From Pseudarthrobacter chlorophenolicus A6 (GTDB lineage Bacteria > Actinomycetota > Actinomycetes > Actinomycetales > Micrococcaceae): 64,000 nt of DNA. Position 1 is the first letter of the stretch. The number at the start of each line of letters is the position of its first letter. Positions 53,431 through 60,788 of this stretch are shown here, piece by piece. Both the position numbers and the translations under genes were made by a program. The stretch lies in the NCBI RefSeq assembly GCF_000022025.1, contig NC_011886.1:2831209-2895208 (forward strand), written 5' to 3'. The notes under the pieces are model-generated. The model was not told where the DNA came from. It did not search any database and saw only the letters and a program-made list of their open reading frames with translations.

Positions 53431-54426
53431 ATGACCATCATCGACAACGCCGTGTACGTGGACGGCGCCCGCCATGCGGAACCGGAAAGCCTTGAGCAGA
53501 CGTTCGAAACCCTGGCCCGGCACGGCGGCATGGCATGGATCGGCCTGTACAGGCCCACCGCGGAGGAGATGGCTGCCGTAGCTGCCGAGTTCGGCCTCCA
53601 TGAACTGGCTGTCGAGGACGCCATCTCGGCGCACCAGCGCCCCAAGATGGAACGCTATGACGACAACCTTTTCACCGTCCTGCGGCCCGCGCGCTACCTT
53701 GACGCGAGCGAGACGGTGGAGTTCGGCGAACTCCACATTTTCACCGGGAGGAACTTCGTGGTGACGGTCCGCCACGCGGAAATGGCCGGCGTGGCCCGGG
53801 TGCGGCAGCGGCTCGAGGCCCGCCCTGAACTCCTGCGGCATGGGCCCGAGGCGGTGCTTTATGCCTTGTTGGACAGGGTGGTGGACGACTATGCCCCGGT
53901 GGTGGCCGGCCTGGAGAACGACATCGATGAGATCGAGGACCAGCTGTTCAGCGGCGACAGCAGCGTTTCGCGCCGGATCTACGAACTGGCCCGTGAGGTC
54001 ATCCAGTTCCAACGGGCCATCCACCCGCTGCCGGACATGATGCACCAGCTCAAGCGGGGGTTTGCGAAGTACGGGGTGGAAACCGAACTCCAGCACAGCC
54101 TGCGGGACGTGGAGGACCACGCCGAGCGGGTCATTTCCCGGGCCGATTCGTTCCGGGACCTGTTGCAGAACGCCCTGACCCTGGACGGGACCCTCACCGC
54201 CAACCGGCAGAACGAAGCAAGCGCCGAACAGAACGAACAGGTGAAGAAGATATCGTCCTGGGCCGCGATCCTGTTTGCGCCGTCCTTCGTGGCAGGGGTC
54301 TACGGCATGAACTTTGACCACATGCCCGAACTCCATTGGGGTTTCGGCTACCCCATGGCGCTTGTCCTGATGGTGGCCGCCGCGGGACTCATGTACGGAA
54401 TCTTCAAGCGCAAGGGCTGGCTGTAG
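53431..54426 (+). CDS. corA: CorA-type magnesium/cobalt channel
   Basis: Homopentameric Mg2+ channel subunit of 331 residues. A large cytosolic N-terminal domain and long stalk helix lead to two C-terminal membrane helices; the selectivity motif Gly-Met-Asn lies in VYGMNFDHMPEL at the end of the first one. The C-terminus KRKGWL is basic, as usual. It starts at the ATG that overlaps a leaderless promoter. It is convergent with nrtR. Confidence 0.93.
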   Translation: MTIIDNAVYVDGARHAEPESLEQTFETLARHGGMAWIGLYRPTAEEMAAVAAEFGLHELAVEDAISAHQRPKMERYDDNLFTVLRPARYLDASETVEFGELHIFTGRNFVVTVRHAEMAGVARVRQRLEARPELLRHGPEAVLYALLDRVVDDYAPVVAGLENDIDEIEDQLFSGDSSVSRRIYELAREVIQFQRAIHPLPDMMHQLKRGFAKYGVETELQHSLRDVEDHAERVISRADSFRDLLQNALTLDGTLTANRQNEASAEQNEQVKKISSWAAILFAPSFVAGVYGMNFDHMPELHWGFGYPMALVLMVAAAGLMYGIFKRKGWL

Positions 54427-54465
54427 CAGGGCGGTACCTCAACAGCCTCCCGCAGTACGTGGGCG

Positions 54466-55221
54466 TCACTCCTGCCCGGGCCGGGACAGCGGCGGGTAAA
54501 TGTACCGGTCGCTTGCCGTAAACAGCGCAGCGGGCGCTCCCCCGGTTGAAGCACGGACCTTCCTTCCGGTGTCCTCCAGCTGGGGTGTCATCTTGCGGGT
54601 GAAGTTTCCTGCCGCCAGCGGAGCATTCCACACTGCCTCGTAAACGGTGCGCAGTTGGGTGAGCGTGAACTCTCCGGGGAGGAGCCGTGCGGCGACTGTG
54701 GTGTATTCCATCTTGCCGGCCAGCCGCTGCAAGCCCTCCGCAAGGATCTGCAAATGGTCGAAGGCCAGCGATTCGCCGGTGCTGCCGGCGAGCATTTCGT
54801 GGACCGGGTACCAATCGGCGCCGGCGGCGTCGGTCCCGGCCGAGACGGCGGGAAGGCTTGTGCCGTCCGTCGCCAGCAGGACCAGGTGGGCAACGGAAAC
54901 AACCCGCATCCGGGGGTCGCGCCCGGGGGCGCTGTACGTCGCCAGCTGTTCGAGGTGGACCGGCAGCGTTCCCAGGTCCAGCCCGGTTTCCTCGGACAGC
55001 TCGCGGCCGGCGGCTGCCTCCGCTGATTCCCGGGGCCCCACGAATCCCCCCGGCAGGGCCAGCCGGCCCTTGAAGGGGTGCGCGCCGCGGCGGACCAGGG
55101 CCACGCGGAGGACGCCGCCGGTGACCGCGAAGACCACAAGGTCTGCGGTCAGGGCGACGGACGGGTAGTCACCGGGCCGGTAGGACTCAAGATAGTCCCG
55201 CTCGGCGTTGGCTTCATTCAT
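54466..55221 (-). CDS. nrtR: NrtR-type Nudix regulator of NAD metabolism
   Basis: A 251-residue protein with an N-terminal Nudix domain and a C-terminal winged helix (about 165-230: FTLTQLRTVYEAVW, then NFTRKM), the NrtR plan. The Nudix box is complete: Gly59-x5-Glu65-x7-Arg73-Glu-Leu-x-Glu-Glu-x-Gly-Leu81. Many NrtR proteins have lost this, so ADP-ribose hydrolysis may be kept along with DNA binding. It is translated from inside the nadR end (overlap 4 bases) as the last gene of pnuC-nadR-nrtR, so it can regulate its own operon through the palindromes at 57004-57059. Confidence 0.85.
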   Translation of the reverse strand: MNEANAERDYLESYRPGDYPSVALTADLVVFAVTGGVLRVALVRRGAHPFKGRLALPGGFVGPRESAEAAAGRELSEETGLDLGTLPVHLEQLATYSAPGRDPRMRVVSVAHLVLLATDGTSLPAVSAGTDAAGADWYPVHEMLAGSTGESLAFDHLQILAEGLQRLAGKMEYTTVAARLLPGEFTLTQLRTVYEAVWNAPLAAGNFTRKMTPQLEDTGRKVRASTGGAPAALFTASDRYIYPPLSRPGQE

Positions 55222-56324
55222 GCCGGCGCACCTTCCAGGACGGTGCGGGTGGCCCAGGGCGGGGAGGCGAAGCCGTTCCGCTGGGCCAGGACCAGGTCAA
55301 TGACGTCGGTGGCGGTTTTCATGCGCCGTTCGTGGCTGCCGGTGACCAGGATCCAGGAGTGTCCCTCCGCGGCCAGTGTCTCCTTGAACCACTCGGTCAT
55401 CTCGGCGCGGCGGTGCTCGCCCTCCCGCCAACCGTCGTCCTCGAACGGCACACCTTCATCGTCGGTGACCAGATAGAGATCCCGGCGCGGCAGGGTATCC
55501 ATTGCGTGATAGGAGCCGTAGCTGCGCTCCCCCAGGTAATACCGTTCCCACAGGGTGGTGGCCAAGGCGTCGGTGTCGGCGATGACCAGCGGGCAGGTAT
55601 CGGCCGCCGCGTTTTCCAGCTGGTTTTGCCGCGCACCGATGACGCTGAAGTCCCGCGCGGTCCACACCATGTCGGCAAGTTCGGCATCCGGCTTCACGGC
55701 CCGCAGGGCGTCGAACTTCTCATAGGTGTAGTCGCGGCCGTATTCGGGCACGTCGGCGATCAGCGGGAACCGTCCCCGGTAGTGATCCATCAGGGCCCGG
55801 GTGAGGGTGGTGGTGCCGGTGGATTCGGCGCCCACAACGATGATCCTGGTTGCCAGTTCCTGCCGTGCCGGGGCCAGTACATAAGGCCACGCCGCTGCGG
55901 GATCGTCACGGCAGATAGTGCCGCTGATCGGATAGGTGGTGCGGGACTGGTCGACGAGCACGTGTTCGGCGCCGAAGTAGCCCGCAAGCCGGGCGCCGTA
56001 CGCCTCGGAGCTGAAGACGGCGTCGACGGCGGTGATGCCGCGGGACTTCAGGGCCAGGCGCATGAGCTCGTTCTGGGCCTTCCAGATGGCGTCCGAGTGG
56101 TAGTCCTCCGGGCAGTCGTTCGGCATCGCGATGACCTGGATGTTGGTGCCTTCAAATTCGGCGGCCAGCCAGCTGGCGCGGTCGGCGACGGTGATGGACT
56201 CAAAGCGTGTGCCCAGGACAAGGACCGCCACCTTTTCGGACTGCGAGGCGGCTGTGGCAATGAGGTGGGCGTGGCCGGCGTGGGGAGGGTAGAACTTGCC
56301 GATGACCATGGACTGGGTGAACAT
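55218..56324 (-). CDS. nadR: NadR-like NMN adenylyltransferase/ribosylnicotinamide kinase
   Basis: A 368-residue two-domain protein. The N-terminal nucleotidyltransferase has the HxGH motif (His15-Ala-Gly-His18) in VIGKFYPPHAGH and should make NAD from NMN. The C-terminal kinase domain should phosphorylate nicotinamide riboside, but its P-loop reads GAESTGTTT (165-173), with Thr171 where Lys is expected. The DVPEYGRDYT block typical of the kinase is retained. The ATG at 56324 is two bases after the pnuC stop with CAGGAG upstream; longer frames were rejected. It pairs with PnuC, which imports nicotinamide riboside. Confidence 0.9.
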   Translation of the reverse strand: MFTQSMVIGKFYPPHAGHAHLIATAASQSEKVAVLVLGTRFESITVADRASWLAAEFEGTNIQVIAMPNDCPEDYHSDAIWKAQNELMRLALKSRGITAVDAVFSSEAYGARLAGYFGAEHVLVDQSRTTYPISGTICRDDPAAAWPYVLAPARQELATRIIVVGAESTGTTTLTRALMDHYRGRFPLIADVPEYGRDYTYEKFDALRAVKPDAELADMVWTARDFSVIGARQNQLENAAADTCPLVIADTDALATTLWERYYLGERSYGSYHAMDTLPRRDLYLVTDDEGVPFEDDGWREGEHRRAEMTEWFKETLAAEGHSWILVTGSHERRMKTATDVIDLVLAQRNGFASPPWATRTVLEGAPA

Positions 56325-56326
56325 TG

Positions 56327-56989
56327 TCAGGCTCCTGCCGGGACGGTGATCAGGGGTTTCTTCCCGGCGGCGCGGCTGCGCCTCCAGCCGTTCAGCCCGT
56401 ACACGCAGAGGGCAAGGAATCCGATGTAGAGGATGGCTGTCAGTGCCAGCCCCCGGCTGAAGTACAGGGGAATGGAGACCAGGTCGATGAGGATCCAGAG
56501 GTACCAGTGCTGGAAGATCTTCTTCGCCTGCCAGTAGGTGGCAACCAGGGAGGCTGTCAGGACGAAGGCGTCCGGCCATGGCACCTGGGAGTCTGTGCCG
56601 TGCGTCAGGATCATGGCCACCGCAGCAGTGCCGGCCATCGTGGAACCGGCGCCGAGGAGAACTTCCTTGCCGGTGGCGTCCCGAATGGGCAGGTCATTGC
56701 TGGCCTCGGTGGCGGAACTGCCGCGCACCCAGTTGAACCAGCCATAGACGGCCACGGCAGCGAAGATGACCTGTAGGACCGTTTCCCCATAGAGGCCGGC
56801 ACCCAGGAACAGGATGATGAACGCAACGTTGTTCACGATCCCCACCGGCCAGTTCCACAGCTTCTGCTTGGCCACGCCGTAGACGCAGGCCGCGCCGGTG
56901 GCGAAGCCGATGACCTCAATCCAGCTTACAGGTGAGCCGAGGAGGTCCGGCACTGCTGCGGAGTTCATCCAGTCGAGTAGGCCCGTCAT
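56327..56989 (-). CDS. pnuC: Nicotinamide riboside transporter PnuC
   Basis: Facilitative membrane carrier of 220 residues with about seven helices. The family motif WxxG-x2-N appears in WNWPVGIVNNVAF (about 46-58), and the later YWQAKKIFQHWYLWILIDLVSIPLY block is characteristic. It imports unphosphorylated nicotinamide riboside, trapped inside by phosphorylation. AAAGGAAG precedes the ATG. It heads the pnuC-nadR-nrtR operon with the promoter at 57027-57055. Confidence 0.94.
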   Translation of the reverse strand: MTGLLDWMNSAAVPDLLGSPVSWIEVIGFATGAACVYGVAKQKLWNWPVGIVNNVAFIILFLGAGLYGETVLQVIFAAVAVYGWFNWVRGSSATEASNDLPIRDATGKEVLLGAGSTMAGTAAVAMILTHGTDSQVPWPDAFVLTASLVATYWQAKKIFQHWYLWILIDLVSIPLYFSRGLALTAILYIGFLALCVYGLNGWRRSRAAGKKPLITVPAGA

Positions 56990-57003
56990 CGCCGCTTCCT
57001 TTC

Positions 57004-57026
57004 GTAATTATCAATCAGATAATTAC
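57004..57026. promoter_or_regulatory. nrtR: NrtR operator candidate 1 (perfect palindrome)
   Basis: GTAATTATC and its exact complement GATAATTAC separated by AATCA, 15 bases upstream of the pnuC ATG. It covers the predicted transcription start, so binding would block the promoter. It is strikingly A/T-rich for this genome. Confidence 0.7.
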
Positions 57027-57055
57027 AAGGTAGCGGTTAATTATCAAACTGACAA
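57027..57055 (-). promoter_or_regulatory. pnuC operon promoter
   Basis: On the minus strand: -35 TTGTCA (57050-57055), 17-base spacer, -10 TACCTT (57027-57032). It is bracketed by the two inverted repeats. Confidence 0.65.
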
Positions 57056-57059
57056 CTAG
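57036..57059. promoter_or_regulatory. nrtR: NrtR operator candidate 2 (imperfect)
   Basis: The left half GTTAATTATC repeats the first operator; the right half GACAACTAG differs from GATAATTAC at three positions. The centres are 33 bases (about three turns) apart, and this copy overlaps the -35 box. Confidence 0.55.
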
Positions 57060-57107
57060 ATCATCGGAAGACCGTTTGGCAGGTCCCGCTGGCCCCGATG
57101 TTGCCCG

Positions 57108-57150
57108 GAAACGCCAAAGGCCATCCTGGAAGGATGGCCTTTGGCGTTTC
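57108..57150. terminator. Strong hairpin downstream of tRNA-Ala
   Basis: A perfect 20-base stem with a 3-base loop, 9 bases beyond the 3' end of the tRNA gene on the minus strand. It also insulates the pnuC promoter from read-through. Confidence 0.8.
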
Positions 57151-57158
57151 AATAACTG

Positions 57159-57231
57159 TGGAGCTAAGGAGATTCGAACTCCTGACCTCTTCGATGCGAA
57201 CGAAGCGCTCTACCAACTGAGCTATAGCCCC
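57159..57231 (-). tRNA. tRNA-Ala (anticodon CGC)
   Basis: 73 bases fold into a full cloverleaf. The acceptor arms GGGGCTA and TAGCTCC pair with a G3.U70 wobble, the alanine identity element. The D-loop is AGCTCAGTTGGTAGAGC, the anticodon stem-loop CTTCG-TTCGCAT-CGAAG gives CGC, and the T-loop is TTCGAAT. The discriminator is A. CCA is not encoded. Confidence 0.96.
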
Positions 57232-57364
57232 GGATCGGTGCGACCTTTTGGCGGGGTCTGAACCGGTGCCCCTAGGCTACACATTTTTCCTGCCCCAATG
57301 CCAACCGGCGTTCCCGGCACCATGGATGCCTGTGCGGGGTCCGGCGCTGGGGCCTGGCTGGAGA

Positions 57365-58330
57365 CTAGGCCCTGCGGCGCTGCAGGACGTCGTCGAGGTT
57401 GCTGAGCGCGCTCTGCGCCTTGGTGAGCTGCTGGGCGTCAACAGGTGCCGCACCGGCCGCTCCCGCCGCGTTTCCGGCCGCGCCCTGCTTCAGCGACGGC
57501 TTACCGAGGGCCTTGGGTGCTTCGGGAAGCTCAAGCGGTTTGGGCTCCGGCCGCTCGGCTTTGGCCGCCTCCACGTACACAGGCTTGGGGACCTCAACAG
57601 GCTCCCAGGGCGTACTGGAGGGAGCGTCCGACGCCGGTGCTGCCGCGCTGGTATCGCCCGCGGCCACGGCTACGGCGATGGCTGCTTCACGCAGTTCGAC
57701 GGCGGTCAGCGGCTTGGGCTGGGGCGTGTGGGCCTCGGCGTCGAAAAGCGGGCTTTCCGGCCGGGCAGGCACAGGTGCCGCTTCCGGCTTGGGCGGAATC
57801 CGGTCAAGGGGTGCAGCCCTGCGGGCCGGCGCGCTCATGGCCGAGCGGAACGCTGCGTTGACCTTCGCCTTGCGGCTCCGGACGGCGAGGGTGCGCAAAA
57901 GGACGACTGACGCTGCCGTGAGCGCCACGCAGGACAGCGGCAGGACGGCCGAACCCAGTCCGAACGGCAGCAGGACGCCGGAAACGAATGCCGTGATGAG
58001 CGAAAGGAACCCCATAAGCGCGATGGAGGTGCGTCCGTAGTGGATGCGCAGCCGCCCGTTGGCTGCGCCAGTGGGCCTGGCAGCGCCCGCGGGCTTGGCC
58101 ACTGGTGCGGCGCTCTTCCTGGTATCCATCGTTTTCTCCTGCTTGGCGGCGACGTTCAGGACCATGCCTTGCGGCCGTTCCGGTTTCTCCTCTGCGGGGG
58201 TGTCCACCATGAAATCGCCGGCGGGCCGGAATTGGTGCCTGCGGTTCCGGAGAACGTAGGGGGCAACCCACACAATCCAGAGCACGACGGCAACCACAAG
58301 GATCACAGAGCTGCTAAGGGGGAAGTCCAC
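57365..58330 (-). CDS. GlpR-like membrane protein with long disordered tail
   Basis: A 321-residue protein. The first membrane helix (about 5-25) ends with WVAPYVLRNRR; a linker with conserved RGMVLNV-like and HYGRTSIALMG segments leads to two more helices (about 104-123 and 129-148). The remainder is Pro/Ala/Glu-rich and probably disordered. The order with rimJ and galU matches Rv0996 of M. tuberculosis, whose corynebacterial relative, as I recall, is the membrane receptor of the gephyrin-like Glp at the divisome. I chose the GTG at 58330, 7 bases after TACGGT, over a TTG two codons earlier. Confidence 0.68.
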   Translation of the reverse strand: MDFPLSSSVILVVAVVLWIVWVAPYVLRNRRHQFRPAGDFMVDTPAEEKPERPQGMVLNVAAKQEKTMDTRKSAAPVAKPAGAARPTGAANGRLRIHYGRTSIALMGFLSLITAFVSGVLLPFGLGSAVLPLSCVALTAASVVLLRTLAVRSRKAKVNAAFRSAMSAPARRAAPLDRIPPKPEAAPVPARPESPLFDAEAHTPQPKPLTAVELREAAIAVAVAAGDTSAAAPASDAPSSTPWEPVEVPKPVYVEAAKAERPEPKPLELPEAPKALGKPSLKQGAAGNAAGAAGAAPVDAQQLTKAQSALSNLDDVLQRRRA

Positions 58331-58337
58331 ACTCAAA

Positions 58338-58343
58338 ACCGTA
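58338..58343 (-). promoter_or_regulatory. -10 box for the GlpR-like gene
   Basis: TACGGT, 7 bases, GTG at 58330. Confidence 0.45.
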
Positions 58344-58411
58344 TGAGTATCACCACTGCCACAGTGGCATTGGCTGCGGTGTGTCGCAGGGCGGTTGCCA
58401 AATGAGTGGAA

Positions 58412-59032
58412 TTAAGACGTCCGGGTGGCCAGCCAACGCGGCAACAGCCCGTCCGGGACTTCCTCGGAGGTGAGCGCGAAGGACCGGTGGTCAGCCCATT
58501 CACCATTGATGTGCAGGTAGCGGGGCCGGTACCCCTCGTCGCGGAATCCCAGCTTTTCCACCACCCGCAGGCTGGGCCCGTTTTCGGGGCGGATGTTGAT
58601 TTCCATCCGGTGCAGCCCCAGGGTCTGGAAGCAGTGGTCTGTCACCAGGGCCACCGCCGTCGGAGCGATCCCGTGGCCCGCCCTGGCCTGGTCCACCCAG
58701 TAGCCCAGCGTGGCCATCATTGCCGAGCCCCAAAGGATGGATGACACCGTCAACTGGCCCACGATGTGCGGGCTCCGGCTGCCGGCAACCCGCTCGGTGA
58801 TGAGGAAGGGCAACGCCGTGGACTGGGCCGCCTGGGAATTCAGCGAACGTACCATCTGGCGGTAGTCCGGCAACCCTCCGCGCGGATCCGGGTTGGACGC
58901 TTCCCACGGCGCAAGCCACTGGCTGTTGCGTGACCGCACTTCGGTCCATTCTTTCCGGTCGCGGTAGCGGATGGGCCGCAGGACCAGGTCACCGCATTCC
59001 AGCGTGGCCGGCCAGATGGGACCGTAGCGCAC
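58412..59032 (-). CDS. rimJ: GNAT acetyltransferase, RimJ/RimL type
   Basis: Protein N-acetyltransferase of 206 residues, related to RimJ, which acetylates ribosomal protein S5. Typical parts are the start DLVLRPIRYRDRKEWTEVR, the acetyl-CoA loop in QARAGHGIAPTAVALVTDHCF (about 130-150) and NGPSLRVVEKLGFRDEGY. The GTG at 59032 overlaps the galU end region; the longer frame would lie inside galU. The target protein in this organism is inferred from family and synteny. Confidence 0.85.
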   Translation of the reverse strand: MRYGPIWPATLECGDLVLRPIRYRDRKEWTEVRSRNSQWLAPWEASNPDPRGGLPDYRQMVRSLNSQAAQSTALPFLITERVAGSRSPHIVGQLTVSSILWGSAMMATLGYWVDQARAGHGIAPTAVALVTDHCFQTLGLHRMEINIRPENGPSLRVVEKLGFRDEGYRPRYLHINGEWADHRSFALTSEEVPDGLLPRWLATRTS

Positions 59033-59036
59033 GATG

Positions 59037-59942
59037 CTACTTGGCGAGTTGGGCGGCGAAGCCCGGCAACCACTCCCGCAGGCCGGGGCCCAGGTCATCA
59101 CTGTCGACGGCCAGCTGCACGCAGGCCTTCAGGTAGCTCAGTTTGTCACCGGTGTCGTAGCGGCGTCCGCGGAACACCACACCGTAGACGCCGTAGCCTT
59201 CACCCTCGCCGGTGGCAAGTTCCTGCAGGGCATCGGTCAGCTGGATCTCGCCGCCACGGCCGGGGCCGGTTTCCTCCAGCACGTCGAAGACAGCGGGGTG
59301 CAGCACGTAGCGGCCGATGACTGCGAGGTTGGACGGTGCCTCGTCCGCCGCGGGCTTCTCAACGAGCCTGTTGATCCGCACGTAGCCTTCGCCGTCGATC
59401 TCTTCGATGTCCGCGCAGCCGTAGGCGCTGATCTGGGACGGATCCACCTCGATGAGCGCAACCACCGAACCGCCGGTCTTGGCCTGCACGTCGATCATGG
59501 TTCCCAGGAGCTCGTCCCGGGCATCAATCAGGTCATCACCGAGGAGCACGGCAAAGGGCTCGTTGCCCACATGCTGGCGGGCGCGCAGCACGGCGTGGCC
59601 GAGGCCGTTGGGATCGCCCTGGCGGACGTAGTGGATGTCGCCGAGGTTGCTGGCGGCCTGGATGGACTCCAGCTTCTTGGTATCACCCTTGTCCGAGAGG
59701 GTGGACTCAAGCGACGGAACACGGTCAAAGTGATCCTCGAGCGCCCGCTTGTTGCGTCCCGTGATCATCAGGACATCGTTGAGTCCGACTCCAACGGCTT
59801 CCTCCACGACGTACTGGATGGCAGGCTTGTCCACCACCGGAAGCATTTCCTTGGGCATAGCCTTGGTGGCGGGAAGGAACCGGGTGCCCAGCCCCGCAGC
59901 GGGGATGACGGCTTTGCGAACTCTCGGGTTACTGGTAGTCAC
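59037..59942 (-). CDS. galU: UTP-glucose-1-phosphate uridylyltransferase
   Basis: Makes UDP-glucose, the precursor for GalE and cell-envelope glycans. The 301-residue enzyme starts VRKAVIPAAGLGTRFLPATKAMPKEMLPVVDKP (in blocks), with the nucleotide-binding GxGTRxLPxTK and VDKP elements. GDDLIDA and EKPAADEAPSNLAVIGRYVL follow. The GTG lies six bases after TAGATT. rimJ follows with no space left for the moeA-like glp gene that lies between galU and rimJ in mycobacteria. Confidence 0.95.
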   Translation of the reverse strand: MTTSNPRVRKAVIPAAGLGTRFLPATKAMPKEMLPVVDKPAIQYVVEEAVGVGLNDVLMITGRNKRALEDHFDRVPSLESTLSDKGDTKKLESIQAASNLGDIHYVRQGDPNGLGHAVLRARQHVGNEPFAVLLGDDLIDARDELLGTMIDVQAKTGGSVVALIEVDPSQISAYGCADIEEIDGEGYVRINRLVEKPAADEAPSNLAVIGRYVLHPAVFDVLEETGPGRGGEIQLTDALQELATGEGEGYGVYGVVFRGRRYDTGDKLSYLKACVQLAVDSDDLGPGLREWLPGFAAQLAK

Positions 59943-59948
59943 CGGACT

Positions 59949-59954
59949 AATCTA
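59949..59954 (-). promoter_or_regulatory. -10 box for leaderless galU
   Basis: TAGATT, AGTCCG, GTG at 59942. Confidence 0.6.
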
Positions 59955-60045
59955 GCGTCAGCGGCAAGCATTAAGTAATCAGCCGTCCGGTCCCGGCGCG
60001 GACCTGCACATGAACCCGCCGCCCGCGGCGATGGAGGGAAAACCC

Positions 60046-60666
60046 ATGACTGAACATCAGACCGGTGCCAAGGACGGCATCCGGACTGCCCACCGTGCCC
60101 GCCGAGCGGAACTTTCGCCGGCAGCCCTGGAGAAGGCCGGCAGCGCCCTGGCGGAACATGGCACCGCCTGGGCCGGCGCCCTGGCGGACGGCACCACCGC
60201 GACCTTCTGCGTCTACCTGGGCGTCGGCGTCGAACCCCCCACCCTGCCGCTGATCCAGGCCCTCCACGCCCGGGGACACCGGGTCCTGCTGCCAGTGTGC
60301 GAACCCGGGAGGGAGCTGAGCTGGGTGTTTTGGTCTCCCGGCATTCCGTTTGCGCGCAGCCGTTACGCGCCCGTCATGGAACCTGACGGGCCGCGGCACG
60401 GGCCGGATGTGGCCGGCGGCGCGTCAGGGCTGTTCATTCCGGCCACTGCCGTTGACCTCTCCGGTAACCGGATCGGGCAGGGCGGAGGTTACTACGACAA
60501 GTTCCTGGGCCATCTGGACACTGCCGGGAAGCATATTCCGCTCGCCGCTGTTATCTACGACGAAGAACTCCTGCCTGCCGGGCGGATCCCCGCCGAGGAG
60601 TTCGACCGTCCCGTTCCGGCCGTCCTGACTCCGGGCGGATTTCGGGTCCTGGCAGGCACTCCCTGA
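60046..60666 (+). CDS. 5-formyltetrahydrofolate cyclo-ligase
   Basis: Converts 5-formyl-THF to 5,10-methenyl-THF using ATP (206 residues). The family signature is seen as GASGLFIPATAVDLSGNRIGQGGGYYDKFLG (about 137-167), with Arg/Lys-rich ATP-binding start IRTAHRARRAEL. The ATG at 60046 has GGAGGGAA 8 bases upstream; in-frame ATGs at 60010 and 60031 are less likely. It is divergent from galU, as in mycobacteria, and followed by the CIRCE-bearing promoter of the zinc-ribbon gene. Confidence 0.93.
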   Translation: MTEHQTGAKDGIRTAHRARRAELSPAALEKAGSALAEHGTAWAGALADGTTATFCVYLGVGVEPPTLPLIQALHARGHRVLLPVCEPGRELSWVFWSPGIPFARSRYAPVMEPDGPRHGPDVAGGASGLFIPATAVDLSGNRIGQGGGYYDKFLGHLDTAGKHIPLAAVIYDEELLPAGRIPAEEFDRPVPAVLTPGGFRVLAGTP

Positions 60667-60693
60667 ACCCGGGCGGCCGGTGGACAGGGATGA

Positions 60694-60725
60694 TAGAATT
60701 AGCACTCAGGCCCTGCGACTGCTAA
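60694..60725 (+). promoter_or_regulatory. Extended -10 promoter with CIRCE element (HrcA operator)
   Basis: TGATAGAAT (extended -10, TAGAAT at 60694-60699) runs directly into TTAGCACTC (60699-60707), 9 bases, GACTGCTAA (60717-60725). The classical CIRCE is TTAGCACTC-N9-GAGTGCTAA, so only one base differs. HrcA bound here would cover the transcription start; heat would release it. About 80 bases of leader precede the gene. Confidence 0.82.
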
Positions 60726-60788
60726 CGGACCATCTGAGGAACGGGTGGCAGCGCGGGACCTCTCGTTTGCCCCAGAGGAGGAGCACCA

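Noticed and set aside
57076-57261. 61-codon open frame across the tRNA-Ala gene
   Set aside because: It is read through the complement of a perfect tRNA and a terminator hairpin.
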